In this document: positions 8,067 to 17,178 of the stretch, piece after piece
How positions within the stretch are numbered: the stretch's first letter is position 1
Layout of the letters: every line of letters begins with the position of its first letter
Source: a virus
Strand: one strand, 5' to 3'
DNA length: 63,455 nucleotides
IMG/VR virus record: IMGVR_UViG_3300043395_004412
Span: 1-63,455 of that record
Notes under the pieces: generated by a model
The model's input: only the letters and a program-made list of their open reading frames with translations
Databases searched by the model: none
Told to the model about the DNA's origin: nothing
Program-made: the position numbers and the translations under genes

Positions 8067-8744
8067 ATGGATATCGGAAAAGAATTTTCTTCTTATTACA
8101 CAAAACATTTAGGTAAAGGTTCATTAGACCTTCATTATTTTGGACAACAAATCCAATCTTCCATGACTCCTTATATTCTCGAAGAAAGAGAAATGAGAGC
8201 AACTCAAATTGATATTTTTTCCCGTTTGATGAGAGATAGAATTATATGGGTTGCTGGAGGGGTTGATGATAGAATGTCTACCATTGTTCAAGCACAACTC
8301 ATGTTTCTAGATAACACAGAAAAAACAGACATTACTATGCATATTGATTCTCCAGGCGGTTCTGTGAAATCAGGATTATCAATGGTGGATGTTATGAATT
8401 ATGTTTCATGTGATATCGCTACTGTAAATACAGGAATGGCAGCTTCAATGGGTTCTATTTTACTCGGTGCAGGAACTAAGGGAAAAAGAAGTTCGTTAAG
8501 ATTTTCAAGAACGATGTTACATCAATCATCTGGTGGATTTGGTGGAAATATTCAGGATGCAGAAATTAGTATGAAAGAGTGGCACAAGTTAAATGATATT
8601 TTATTTAATCTTTTGGGAGAATATTGTGGTAAGGATGCTGAACAAGTTAAACAGGACGCCACAAGAGATTTGTGGCTTGATTCTGAACAAGCTTTGGACT
8701 ACGGAATTATCGATAATATTGTTAAAACAAAAAAGAAGGGATAA
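8067..8744 (+). CDS. clpP: ClpP-like serine protease
   Basis: 225 residues, S14 family. The catalytic triad is visible: Ser127 in GMAASMGS, His152 in MLHQS, Asp201 in TRDLWLDSEQALDYGIID. HIDSPGGSV (about 92-100) is the oxyanion-strand motif. ClpP forms a barrel protease fed by ClpX or ClpA. No unfoldase gene is seen here, so a host partner would be needed, or it acts alone as some phage S14 prohead proteases do. The N-terminal 50 residues are longer than in bacterial ClpP. It is driven by a host-type promoter and ended by its own terminator, which favours early expression over head maturation. Confidence 0.85.
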   Translation: MDIGKEFSSYYTKHLGKGSLDLHYFGQQIQSSMTPYILEEREMRATQIDIFSRLMRDRIIWVAGGVDDRMSTIVQAQLMFLDNTEKTDITMHIDSPGGSVKSGLSMVDVMNYVSCDIATVNTGMAASMGSILLGAGTKGKRSSLRFSRTMLHQSSGGFGGNIQDAEISMKEWHKLNDILFNLLGEYCGKDAEQVKQDATRDLWLDSEQALDYGIIDNIVKTKKKG

Positions 8745-8760
8745 ACCCTTCTTTTTTTTT
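8733..8760 (+). terminator. Rho-independent terminator after clpP
   Basis: AAGAAGGG pairs with CCCTTCTT, then nine or more T. The stem overlaps the clpP stop codon. Confidence 0.9.
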
Positions 8761-8803
8761 TAGACCTTAGAACACCCCCTTTTGTTCGTTAGATTTATGT
8801 AGG

Positions 8804-9484
8804 TTAATTTGCTCCTACCAGCTCTTTTCCTTTATCTAAAATACTACTACTTTTTCCTTTTATCTTATCTAAAACATTCTCGGCGTTTCCTGTATATTTG
8901 TCGAATAACCCACAAACTCCTTCTGAAAGTCTTTCTTCTAAACTACTAACAAATGAAGTTTCTTTTATTGCTCCACCAAGTACGTTCCTTAAAATTGAAT
9001 GTCCTTTACCTTCCAAACCTTGAGCTCTTTGTAACATTATAGCTAATGCTTCAGAAAGGGATTCTGCAATTAATTTTGTTAATTCTTTACAATCTTTAGT
9101 CGCTCTTGCAAGTCTTGCTGGGTCTGAAACTATGAATGAAGTTACAAAATCTTTGAAATATCCACCAAGTCCAAACCAACCTAAAATTGAACCTACTAAA
9201 GGCTCAACAAATGCTTGAGTAACTCCACTCGGAGCTTGTCCAAATAACTTACCCAAAATTTCTCCAAATTGCTCATTCAATAATCCCTGTTCATCAAGTG
9301 ACCTAACTTCACTCAAGAATTCAAAAATAACTTTAAGTTTTTTTTCTTCATTTAAAGATTCAAACTTTGACCTATCACCCATTATGATGGAAAGTCTATT
9401 CTCAACTATTTTATTTTCAATAAGTTGAGAATCTTTTTTTTGTTTCTGTTCTAAAAGTTTCTTTCTGATATCTTTTTTCAACAT
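8804..9484 (-). CDS. tagged protein with hydrophobic glycine-rich core
   Basis: 226 residues. The N-terminus MLKKDIRKKLLEQKQ is basic and helical with an L-L-E step, a loose member of the tag group. A central hydrophobic stretch (about 92-116, FVEPLVGSILGWFGLGGYF) could insert in a membrane, flanked by amphipathic helices. Not recognised. Last gene of the 8804-11712 operon, four bases from its neighbour. A role as an internal head protein is inferred. Confidence 0.65.
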   Translation of the reverse strand: MLKKDIRKKLLEQKQKKDSQLIENKIVENRLSIIMGDRSKFESLNEEKKLKVIFEFLSEVRSLDEQGLLNEQFGEILGKLFGQAPSGVTQAFVEPLVGSILGWFGLGGYFKDFVTSFIVSDPARLARATKDCKELTKLIAESLSEALAIMLQRAQGLEGKGHSILRNVLGGAIKETSFVSSLEERLSEGVCGLFDKYTGNAENVLDKIKGKSSSILDKGKELVGAN

Positions 9485-9488
9485 ATTA

Positions 9489-10487
9489 TTATTGTAATCT
9501 AAAAATAGAATCGTCCCCTGAGCTTGAAGGTCCGCCAGTTCTTCTACCAGACAAAACTTTAATCATTTCATCGAATTTTCCTCCACCAATACCCCACTTA
9601 CCTTCAAATTCATTTTTACAGAATTGAGCTTGGTCGTGCATTCTTGTAATCAATCCTCTATTTGTAATTTGTCTACCTTTAGTTCTTTGGAATTCATTAT
9701 AGAAACGCTCGATTGTTTCTTTACAACCCTTTCTATCCATACTCTCATTTTCCTGTTTGTCTTTTAAAAGTGATGGGTCAGCCTTAGTTGGGTCTAAATA
9801 AACTAATTGATTTGGTGAAAATAATCCTTCAGGTAATCCTGAATAATTTATTTTATATAGCTCAACAGATTGATATTTGTCTTTTTCCACATCTGTTGGG
9901 TTTACAATAATACCATCTTCGTCCCTCAGTTTTTTGACCCATTGATTTCTAATAGCTTCTTTTTCATCCATTGTGCCAGTTGCAGTACCAATTTTTCTAT
10001 ATAGTTTTACGTTCCCTACTGTAACTACCTCCCATATTTGAGGGTTATTTATTTCTCTAGTATCTTGATTAGTTTTTCTTAAATCCTCGAGTGTTGCCCA
10101 TTTGTCCTTTTTATATTGTGCAATTAGGTACTCATTGTTAACTTGGTCTTCAGTTGGTTTACCAAGATTTTCCATTGCTGGACAAGCAATCTGATTTTTG
10201 AAAGCCTGAGTCGACTGTTTAGTCGTGGGGTTGTAAAAATAGTATGTATTATTCGGAAGGAAACGTACGAATTCACCTGGTTTACTTTTACTTGGTTTAC
10301 TAAATACCGCTTGTCCTGATGGTAACATACCAATTTTACCATTTGGAACTGGATAAGTACCAAAACAACCAGCACGGTGCCCCGCATCCAACTTTTCTGT
10401 GTCGGTTACTGTTCCCTCTTTTAATAGAGATTTGTGTTTTTGTAAAATTTCAATTCTTTCGGATTCTTCTACTAAAAATTGTTTCAT
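9489..10487 (-). CDS. tagged hypothetical protein
   Basis: 332 residues starting MKQFLVEESERIEILQKH, a clear EExxRIxILxxH tag with an L-V-E step at residues 5-7. The body is soluble, with strand-rich segments (GKIGMLPSGQAVFSKP, FVRFLPNNTYYFYNP) and scattered Cys. No family recognised. It lies in an operon between two other tagged genes and shares the late-type promoter at 11730. Confidence 0.65.
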   Translation of the reverse strand: MKQFLVEESERIEILQKHKSLLKEGTVTDTEKLDAGHRAGCFGTYPVPNGKIGMLPSGQAVFSKPSKSKPGEFVRFLPNNTYYFYNPTTKQSTQAFKNQIACPAMENLGKPTEDQVNNEYLIAQYKKDKWATLEDLRKTNQDTREINNPQIWEVVTVGNVKLYRKIGTATGTMDEKEAIRNQWVKKLRDEDGIIVNPTDVEKDKYQSVELYKINYSGLPEGLFSPNQLVYLDPTKADPSLLKDKQENESMDRKGCKETIERFYNEFQRTKGRQITNRGLITRMHDQAQFCKNEFEGKWGIGGGKFDEMIKVLSGRRTGGPSSSGDDSIFRLQ

Positions 10488-10497
10488 ATTATAATTT

Positions 10498-11712
10498 TTA
10501 TAATTCTTCGGTTGATGGTTCGAGTCCTGAGTCTTTAACTACTGCAGTCGCACAGATTTTATCAACCTCAGAGTCTCTAAATATTCCATTTAGTTCAGGA
10601 TGTTTTTCGTTCAATTTATTTTCTGTTTTTGGACCAAACTTACCATCTTGTGATAGTCCGCCTAAACATCCTTGTACTTTTGCAATCACATCTGATTTAC
10701 AACCTTTTCTATAAACACCTGAACATGATTGGAATGATGTTCCTGGTCTTGGACTTGGGTCTGGACTTGGGTCTGGACTTGGGTTCGGGTCAATGTCCAC
10801 ATCTACCGAATCTAAATTAATATTTCCTAAATCAGCTTGTTCTCTTACCAATTTTTTTTTTACACTTTCACTAACAGTAACTTTTCTGTTATCAGTACCT
10901 GAACAAACAACTTTCTTACCTGTCCATTTGTGTGTATCACCCTTGTAGAGTCTACCGTCTTGAAGTACGTGGAATTCTTTTAATTGACCTTTTACTTTGA
11001 AAGTTACCTTTACGTATGTATTACCATATTGGTCAGTTTCAACTGAAATTGGTAAAACAAATGAATCCGTAACTTCCAAACATGGGAATTGATTTAACCA
11101 CCATTGTTCATTTGCAGTTTCAGCATTTCTGATTTTAAGGTTACCCTTAACTGATTTTGCTAACAAAATTTCGATTACATTTGTTACTTCACCAATTTCT
11201 GAAGTATTGAGTTCATCTATTAATTCTTCCTCAAACTTTTCTTTACCCATTTTTTCTCTAATCTTACAAAAATCTCCAAAATTTCCGTTGGTTTCAAGCT
11301 CTGTAAGTGCTGCTCTTAAATCAGTCAAACCTGTACCTGCACCTATTCCCATTCCCATAAAAGTCCAATCGAATGATTTTCTGAATAAACCAGCAAGTTT
11401 AGTTTGTTGTTGGGTATCAAGTGTTTCTCTTTTCAATTTCTGAGCATCAGCATCGTTTTTATCACAACCTTTTGCAAGTTCTCTTAATTTTGTTTTAGCA
11501 TCTGTAGTAGTCCATTCAGAAGCAATACTTCCACCTAGTAATGCAGGTATCCCTATCCCAAGACCCCACGCCACTAGAGGAGCAATCTCATTTAATTGTT
11601 GTTTATTCTCTACAACGACTTTATTCTCTGTATAAGTTTTAGAGGAATCATACTCCATCATTAATTTTATTCTTTGGAGTGCCTCTTCGGGACTATATTT
11701 TGGATGTACCAT
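10498..11712 (-). CDS. tagged protein with C-terminal peptidoglycan-binding domain
   Basis: 404 residues. The N-terminus (SPEEALQRIKLMMEYD, then SKTYTEN) is a distinct tag type. A hydrophobic Gly-rich hairpin follows at about 46-65 (APLVAWGLGIGIPALLGG). A Pro-Asp-Ser linker (SPDPSPDPSPRPG, from 12-base DNA repeats near 10750-10790) leads to a PG_binding_1-like domain at about 335-375 (KGCKSDVIAKVQGCLGG, DGKFGPKTENKLN). It may combine membrane and wall contact, as expected of a protein ejected at entry. TATTTAT at 11730-11736 lies 17 bases before the ATG. Confidence 0.75.
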   Translation of the reverse strand: MVHPKYSPEEALQRIKLMMEYDSSKTYTENKVVVENKQQLNEIAPLVAWGLGIGIPALLGGSIASEWTTTDAKTKLRELAKGCDKNDADAQKLKRETLDTQQQTKLAGLFRKSFDWTFMGMGIGAGTGLTDLRAALTELETNGNFGDFCKIREKMGKEKFEEELIDELNTSEIGEVTNVIEILLAKSVKGNLKIRNAETANEQWWLNQFPCLEVTDSFVLPISVETDQYGNTYVKVTFKVKGQLKEFHVLQDGRLYKGDTHKWTGKKVVCSGTDNRKVTVSESVKKKLVREQADLGNINLDSVDVDIDPNPSPDPSPDPSPRPGTSFQSCSGVYRKGCKSDVIAKVQGCLGGLSQDGKFGPKTENKLNEKHPELNGIFRDSEVDKICATAVVKDSGLEPSTEEL

Positions 11713-11744
11713 GATACTGTTTTTTTGTTATAAATATATTGAAA

Positions 11745-11996
11745 TTACCAAATTTGATTTGCAACACCTCTATTCAATCCTGTTTCCCATTTTTCTCCTC
11801 CTTTACCCAACATATTGGCCTTCCCACGTTTGGGACCTCCGTGAACATCTGACCATTTTGGTGGAGCCTTTCCTGTACCACCTGTTGAGCCTCCAGCTGG
11901 GGGTGGGGTTGCTTCTTGTTCTTTCATTTCACCATCACGACCTTTATCTGAATATTTTTGGAAAAAGGATATAAGAAAATCTATGTCTAAAATCAT
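11745..11996 (-). CDS. small Gly/Pro-rich hypothetical protein
   Basis: 83 residues from the ATG at 11996 (MILDIDFLISFFQKYSD). This start is chosen over an ATG 36 bases upstream because TATTTAT at 12001-12007 ends four bases before it. The middle is Pro/Gly/Thr-rich and disordered; the end is basic with GGPKRGKANMLGKGG. Not recognised. Confidence 0.6.
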   Translation of the reverse strand: MILDIDFLISFFQKYSDKGRDGEMKEQEATPPPAGGSTGGTGKAPPKWSDVHGGPKRGKANMLGKGGEKWETGLNRGVANQIW

Positions 11997-12044
11997 ATTA
12001 ATAAATATTTTTGTTTTGGATAAAAAAATCATACTTTTGTTTTT

Positions 12045-12587
12045 ATGAAAAAATACCTTCTATTTCTACTTCCGTTACTTCTGTCTTGTGAAAAATATGT
12101 TACCGAAGTCAGTGACCTGACTCTGAGTGGAAAATATGTTGTTTCCAAAGTTACTTTGATTCAAACATCTCAAGCAACGACAAAGGATACAACATTCTTT
12201 TCAGGTTCTACTTTTATGACCCCATACCTTCCTGACCCTTTCGATTCAATTAAAGTAGATAATTTCTATCTACATTTTGATTATTCAACCATAAGGATGA
12301 TTTGGTATAATAGACACCAAAACGGTCAAAGGGATAGATGGGAATATGGTGAGTCCCCAAATGAAATTATGTTCTGGAGGGTTCCATATAGTTTTGATGC
12401 ATACACCACAGGTAAAATTCAATTCGATTACAAACCCAAGGATAGAAACTCTTACGCAAGAATTACTTTTCAGGTCGATAGTGATTTGTTAGAGACCCTA
12501 CAATTGTCTGGATTGGATTTTGCACCGTACGGTAAAGATGGCCCGCACTATAGACTTATTCTTTCTCTCAATAGAGTTGGACCTTAA
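12045..12587 (+). CDS. exported lipoprotein
   Basis: 180 residues with signal MKKYLLFLLPLLLSC and lipobox LLSC. The mature part is about 165 residues, rich in Tyr, Thr and Asp, with beta-strand character like a lipocalin or small barrel; the family is not recognised. TACTTTTG at 12032-12039 is a host-type -7 element with a TTG 18 bases upstream, so it is probably an early gene. It could act in superinfection exclusion (inference). Confidence 0.75.
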   Translation: MKKYLLFLLPLLLSCEKYVTEVSDLTLSGKYVVSKVTLIQTSQATTKDTTFFSGSTFMTPYLPDPFDSIKVDNFYLHFDYSTIRMIWYNRHQNGQRDRWEYGESPNEIMFWRVPYSFDAYTTGKIQFDYKPKDRNSYARITFQVDSDLLETLQLSGLDFAPYGKDGPHYRLILSLNRVGP

Positions 12588-12883
12588 TAGAATTCTGATT
12601 CAGGTAGAGATTCGGGATGGATTGTATAATATTCGTTCAAGAATGTTATCAGTTCATCCTCATCCAATTCTACTTTTTCTTCATCTGCAAATGAATCGTC
12701 TTCCTCATCCTCAAAAAAGTCAAATGATTCTGTAACTAAATCAAACCCATATTCTTCAACTATTGAATAATCTATTTGGTCTACTCTTATAACCTCATCA
12801 TTGTCTTCTATCGTTCTGAATGAAACTTCCATTATGTTGCTATCGCTATTCATGAAATACGATACTATTTCTTTGATTTCCAT
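12584..12883 (-). CDS. acidic hypothetical protein
   Basis: 99 residues, very acidic, with EDEEDD and VELDEDE runs in the second half and strands in the first (IMEVSFRTIEDNDEVIRV). No membrane segment or known motif. Convergent with the lipoprotein gene, overlapping it by four bases. Confidence 0.6.
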   Translation of the reverse strand: MEIKEIVSYFMNSDSNIMEVSFRTIEDNDEVIRVDQIDYSIVEEYGFDLVTESFDFFEDEEDDSFADEEKVELDEDELITFLNEYYTIHPESLPESEFY

Positions 12884-12962
12884 AAGTAATTTTATATAAC
12901 AAATATTATAAAATATGATAAAAGTCAGGCCAAAATTTTTATTTTATCATTTTTTTTCTCTG

Positions 12963-12969
12963 TATTTAT
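12963..12969 (+). promoter_or_regulatory. late-type TATTTAT element
   Basis: TGTATTTATGG in the gap before the oxygenase-like gene. Here the element lies 27 bases before the ATG, one of the longest leaders in the set. Confidence 0.5.
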
Positions 12970-12996
12970 GGTTAACTTTATTTAAAGATTCAAATT

Positions 12997-13593
12997 ATGA
13001 GATTCAATTCACTTACAATAGACAACTTCTACGCTAATCCATTAGAAGTTAGAGAATTTGCACTTAAACAAGAATTCAAGGTAAGAGGAAATTATCCTGG
13101 TCAAAGAACCAAATCATTCTTAAATGACCCCTTGAAAAAGAAGTTGAGAGACATATTATATCCTTTTGCTGGTGAGATTACTTATTGGGGAAGTGATGAC
13201 CCCGAAAACAATTATACTGGTTCATTCCAATATACTGTTGCTGAAGACAGGTCATGGATTCATGCCGATTCCACCACTGATTGGGCTGCGGTTTGTTATT
13301 TAACTCCAGATGCCCCAATATCATCAGGTACAGGAATTTTTAGACATAAGTCTACAGGTTGGATGCATTATGATTACAAAAGAGAAAACGAACCAGGTTA
13401 CAAAGAATCTGCCCCTCCAGGACATGAGTGTAGAGATTACACCAAATGGGAAATGGTAGATAGAATTGGAAATGTGTTCAACAGACTCATAATGTATAGA
13501 GCCGATAACTATCACGTATCATTAGATTATTTCGGAAGAGATATTAACGATGGAAGATTATTCCAAGTTTTCTTCTTCAACACAGAACGTTAA
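12997..13593 (+). CDS. 2OG-Fe(II) oxygenase-like protein (DUF6445 type)
   Basis: 198 residues. RSWIHADSTTDWAAVCYL (about 86-103) supplies a His-x-Asp pair, GTGIFRHKSTG follows, and NRLIMYRADNYHVSLDYFG (about 162-180) supplies the distal His. DGRLFQVFFF ends the double-stranded beta-helix. This layout matches a small family related to prolyl hydroxylases. Substrate unknown. It faces a second oxygenase gene across a convergent junction, overlapping the 13590 gene by four bases. Confidence 0.65.
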   Translation: MRFNSLTIDNFYANPLEVREFALKQEFKVRGNYPGQRTKSFLNDPLKKKLRDILYPFAGEITYWGSDDPENNYTGSFQYTVAEDRSWIHADSTTDWAAVCYLTPDAPISSGTGIFRHKSTGWMHYDYKRENEPGYKESAPPGHECRDYTKWEMVDRIGNVFNRLIMYRADNYHVSLDYFGRDINDGRLFQVFFFNTER

Positions 13594-14009
13594 TCAACAA
13601 AAAAGTTTTCCAAGAGTTTTGGATTCATTTGTGCAACAATATTGATAATTCCCTCTGCACACAAACACATACCTGGGTGGTGTGTTGAACTCACCAATCT
13701 CATATGATTGAATCCCAAAATAATAGTAAAAAAATGGTCTTTTTGATAAACATTCCTTGCAACAATGTTGGGGTCTAAGCTGATTAAAAAATCTACCGCT
13801 TTTTCTGCTGGTGTTTCAAACACAGGTATACCGATTCTTTCTACGACATAACGAAATGGATGAAAACCTATTTCATCTGTTTGACCTTTGATAGATTGGA
13901 TTTGTTGGTTTGGTAATGGTTTGGATGGCGTAAAATGCCAAAGCCAATATTCGTTTTCTAACCCAACTTTTCTATAGTCCTGAACTGATATATATTCGTG
14001 TCTTATCAT
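13590..14009 (-). CDS. hypothetical protein paired with an oxygenase
   Basis: 139 residues, soluble, with many His and Cys near the end (HHPGMCLCAEGI). Not recognised. Its start overlaps the stop of the 2OG oxygenase gene by four bases (ATGA), so the two are translationally coupled and may work together. Confidence 0.65.
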   Translation of the reverse strand: MIRHEYISVQDYRKVGLENEYWLWHFTPSKPLPNQQIQSIKGQTDEIGFHPFRYVVERIGIPVFETPAEKAVDFLISLDPNIVARNVYQKDHFFTIILGFNHMRLVSSTHHPGMCLCAEGIINIVAQMNPKLLENFFVD

Positions 14010-14605
14010 CTTAAATTAGCACCACATAACCAAGTAACCAAGGACCTTCTTAGACCTGAAGATAATGGGGTCACTCTGTGTAGAACAAACGATGGGAAAA
14101 AACAAATTAACCCTTTTTGCTTTGGGACGTTGAGGATGCTACCTCCAGTATTCATCTGTAGTTCACCACCCTCGTATTCGGATGCATCAGACAATTGAAG
14201 AACAACTGAAAGTTTTCTATTTGAAATACCTACACCCAAATCAGCGTGCCAATCATAGTGACCACCATTTCCATAATAAGATGTATATTGAAGGTCGTCT
14301 TGATAATCCCAAATATCAAAATTCCACATCTCGGAGTTTGCCTTAATTGCTAAATCCGCAATTCTATTGAATAACCATTCAGAATCTGAGAAATTTGGTA
14401 TCCATGAAATATCACTGACTCTATAGTCCGAAACTTTGTGGTCTTTTTCGTCTCCCACAGTTGTGGCTTTTATTTTTGGTTGAGATTCTCCTATCTGAAT
14501 AATTTTCTCTAATTCTTGGTCGGTGAATACTTCGGTAAAATAATAATAGTTAAAATGATTTACACTATTTCTCTGAAGGGATACAAACTTGTTATTACTT
14601 GGCAT
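14006..14605 (-). CDS. 2OG-Fe(II) dioxygenase, prolyl-hydroxylase-like
   Basis: 199 residues. The iron triad is visible: HYDWHADLGVG (about residues 116-126, His-x-Asp) and the distal His in FVLHRVTPL (about 175-183), with Arg in RRSLVTWLCG for 2-oxoglutarate. YEGGELQM is the typical strand before the distal His. It resembles PKHD-type hydroxylases such as PiuC. Phage enzymes of this class hydroxylate proteins or bases; the target is unknown. Confidence 0.8.
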   Translation of the reverse strand: MPSNNKFVSLQRNSVNHFNYYYFTEVFTDQELEKIIQIGESQPKIKATTVGDEKDHKVSDYRVSDISWIPNFSDSEWLFNRIADLAIKANSEMWNFDIWDYQDDLQYTSYYGNGGHYDWHADLGVGISNRKLSVVLQLSDASEYEGGELQMNTGGSILNVPKQKGLICFFPSFVLHRVTPLSSGLRRSLVTWLCGANLR

Positions 14606-14657
14606 ATCGATATTTTATACTTCAAGTTTAATCTGTTCTTGTTATATTTTCAATAGT

Positions 14658-15599
14658 ATGAGTGAAAAAAAATTGGTTTTTGACGTAGTATTCCTTAAGG
14701 GGGATAACAGAGTTTTTGAACTCAGAATCAAAGAAACTTTTGAGTTTATAGATTATCTTTTAATTTTTGGGGATGATAAAAGTTTAAAAGAGATATTGAA
14801 TTATTTACCAGAAAATAGCCCCAATATTTCGACTTTTCATATTGATGGGGAATTTGTTACTGAAAATATTTCAGAACAAATCTTAAAATTTTTGGAAAGA
14901 AACTATAAAACATTCGAAGACTTAGTTTTATTTTCTTTTTCCAATGAAATACCAAATCTGAAAGATTTGACTGCAGAAGAAATTAAATCTAAAGAAGTAA
15001 TCGTTTTTAAGAATGATGTTTATCAGTATCACTCAAACTTGAAACAAAAGTTTGGAGAAGCAGGAACAACACTCACAAATTTTAGCCACCTTTTAAAAAA
15101 TAAAAAAAACTTTTTAGTCGAGGTTTTAAATTCATTAAGTAATAGATTATATAGAGATACCGATATTGTTAACGGAAAAAAATTTTTATTTTCAGAATTG
15201 AGTAGTCATACTACCTATAAATGTCCTTATTCAAACAAAACTATTGAGTTCAAAAAACCTATTGAACCAAGAAAATTCATTTTCTTTTTTGGTGATGTTT
15301 TAGATAATGATTTAGGGGATTTCAATTTTGACGTTAAATTTACAAATCAATTTCCAGAATCAATAGATATTGGTTTTGGTAGAGAAATTCAAAAAATCCA
15401 AATTTACCAACCAAATAATAAAATTTACGGAAATAACCAAACTGAATTTGAATTCAAATATAAAACTTTCGAGGTTTTGAGAATACTTTCTTTTTTCAAT
15501 TGCCAAGATGAAGACAATATTGTTATTTACCAACCCTCTTTTGAAGTACAAAGTTATAAGTTCAGTCAAATAAAAAACCCCTCATACGGAGGGGTTTAA
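14658..15599 (+). CDS. possible glycosyltransferase (GT17-like) or unknown
   Basis: 313 residues from ATG at 14658 (MSEKKLVFDVVFLKGD). The upstream in-frame ATG at 14589 would overlap the divergent oxygenase start. The opening, with FELRIKETFEFIDYLLIFG, resembles the first strand-helix unit of GT17-type transferases, but I see no firm catalytic motif. CPYSNKTIEF near the middle is notable. Its last codons form one arm of the terminator at 15572. Confidence 0.5.
   Translation: MSEKKLVFDVVFLKGDNRVFELRIKETFEFIDYLLIFGDDKSLKEILNYLPENSPNISTFHIDGEFVTENISEQILKFLERNYKTFEDLVLFSFSNEIPNLKDLTAEEIKSKEVIVFKNDVYQYHSNLKQKFGEAGTTLTNFSHLLKNKKNFLVEVLNSLSNRLYRDTDIVNGKKFLFSELSSHTTYKCPYSNKTIEFKKPIEPRKFIFFFGDVLDNDLGDFNFDVKFTNQFPESIDIGFGREIQKIQIYQPNNKIYGNNQTEFEFKYKTFEVLRILSFFNCQDEDNIVIYQPSFEVQSYKFSQIKNPSYGGV
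15572..15597 (-). terminator. terminator for the 15601-16761 gene
   Basis: AAACCCCTC/GAGGGGTTT hairpin with a T run on the minus strand. It overlaps the 3' coding end of the plus-strand gene and may also slow that transcript. Confidence 0.75.
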
Positions 15600-15600
15600 T

Positions 15601-16761
15601 CTATTTTAAAACTTTCATTCTCAACATCATCTCGGTTATTTTGTTTTTTTGTTTTTCGAAAGATTCTTTCAAATCTTCATCAATTTCATCCCAATCACCT
15701 GTGTGAGCTTTAATTTCTTCCCACGTAGAATCTTCAGGATTAAATTTTTCCAAATCCAAATCTAACTCATTTGGAGCCAAATCTTTCTCCCAATAAACAT
15801 CATCTTCAGCAGTATCATCACTTGATGAGCCACCCCAACTTGAAGTTTGATAAGGTCCTGCACTTCCTGGTCCTTTCGAATCAAAATCAAACGCTGGTTC
15901 CATATCACCATAAACTCCTTGTACTCCTGAGATATCTGTTTCTTCTAATTCATCTGACCACGCAGATTCCATAGTTTCGTAATCACAATCTAAACATTCA
16001 TCTTCTTCCATTTCTCCCTCAGGGTAGACATCCATGGGTCCGTTGCTAACAAAATCGTAGGCTGGTTCAACATTACTGATGTCCATATCAGGAGCATTTC
16101 CACCACCAGTATAGCCTTGTTCATACATTTCACTTGAATCGATTTCCAAGTCATCTGTCCCCACAACTTCATCATCTTCGTTGTCTGGGTCCTCAAAGTT
16201 ATCAACATAATCATCTTCTTCTTGTTCATTTTTTATTCCCTTCATGTGGTGCATTTTTTCAAATGTACCGTATTTGTTACCTCCCCCTTGAACGTAGTCG
16301 AATTCATCGTTACCCAAGTCTTCAACATTATAAATGTCGTCTAAATGACCTACTTCATCCAATTCTTCCATTTTATATCCACACTCGGTACACTCACCTT
16401 CGTTCATTAATCCTCCACATTCGGAGCACATCATCTCTTCTTTTTCTTCCATAGCACCCACCTCACCTTTCCATCCACACTCGGTACACTCTCCTTCCAT
16501 CATCATAGAACCACATTCGTCACAAACTTCTTTTTGTTCTTTTTGTTCGTTGATTCCAACATTTGTGTATGGTTTAACAACACCTTTGTTGTTTATAACT
16601 GCACCGACTTTATCTTTTGCAAAATCTTGTACGTATAGTGGTTGTTGGTTAGACACATTAGCTTGTAGTGTTCTATACCCATCATATAGTGTTCTGTGTT
16701 GTGCCAAAATATCGTTTTTCTCGTCTTGGCTCAAACTACTTGCGGCGAAATATGCGTTCAT
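15601..16761 (-). CDS. acidic tagged protein with two zinc ribbons
   Basis: 386 residues. LSQDEKNDILAQHRTLYDGY at residues 9-28 is the DEKxxILxxH tag type. At about 76-130 lie two CxxC...CxxC ribbons (CDECGSMMMEGECTECG and CSECGGLMNEGECTECG). The remainder is extremely acidic and repetitive, with recurrent PAFDF/PAYDF and GPMDV/GPGSAG segments. No enzyme motif. Such proteins can be scaffold or core components, or DNA mimics. TATTTAT at 16777-16783 lies 15 bases before the ATG. Confidence 0.7.
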   Translation of the reverse strand: MNAYFAASSLSQDEKNDILAQHRTLYDGYRTLQANVSNQQPLYVQDFAKDKVGAVINNKGVVKPYTNVGINEQKEQKEVCDECGSMMMEGECTECGWKGEVGAMEEKEEMMCSECGGLMNEGECTECGYKMEELDEVGHLDDIYNVEDLGNDEFDYVQGGGNKYGTFEKMHHMKGIKNEQEEDDYVDNFEDPDNEDDEVVGTDDLEIDSSEMYEQGYTGGGNAPDMDISNVEPAYDFVSNGPMDVYPEGEMEEDECLDCDYETMESAWSDELEETDISGVQGVYGDMEPAFDFDSKGPGSAGPYQTSSWGGSSSDDTAEDDVYWEKDLAPNELDLDLEKFNPEDSTWEEIKAHTGDWDEIDEDLKESFEKQKNKITEMMLRMKVLK

Positions 16762-16958
16762 AGAGAATTATTTTCTATAAATACCAAAAAAAACTAAATT
16801 TTCCATTTTACAATCCCGAAATTAAATTATAGTATTATGTAGACAGGTTTGGTTCTCTTAATTGATAAAGTATCTTGGTAATTTACTTATCGCCATTTGA
16901 ACTGACCTGTTTTTTTTATTATTATTTTTTTTATCTTTGTTATCAAAACAATAAAAAC

Positions 16959-17174
16959 ATGCAAACACTTATTTTCAACACAACCACAAAATCAATCAAA
17001 GTTTACGAAAACTACACTTCAGAGAATCAAAAAATCCTTATGGAAATGACGAGTATTCCTACAGTGAAAGTATGTGAAGGATATTATGAAGTAATCCAAA
17101 GTGATGAATTCGAAAAAAAATTCCCTGTTCTTCGTTTACCTATTTCTAATACAAACATGGTAATCACAAAGTAA
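16959..17174 (+). CDS. small hypothetical protein
   Basis: 71 residues from the ATG giving MQTLIFNTTTKSIKVYENY. Strand-rich, no known motif. TATCTTTG at 16932-16939 is a good host-type -7 element 19 bases upstream, though the -33 part is weak. First gene of a tight operon that ends with thyA. Confidence 0.65.
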   Translation: MQTLIFNTTTKSIKVYENYTSENQKILMEMTSIPTVKVCEGYYEVIQSDEFEKKFPVLRLPISNTNMVITK

Positions 17175-17178
17175 AACT

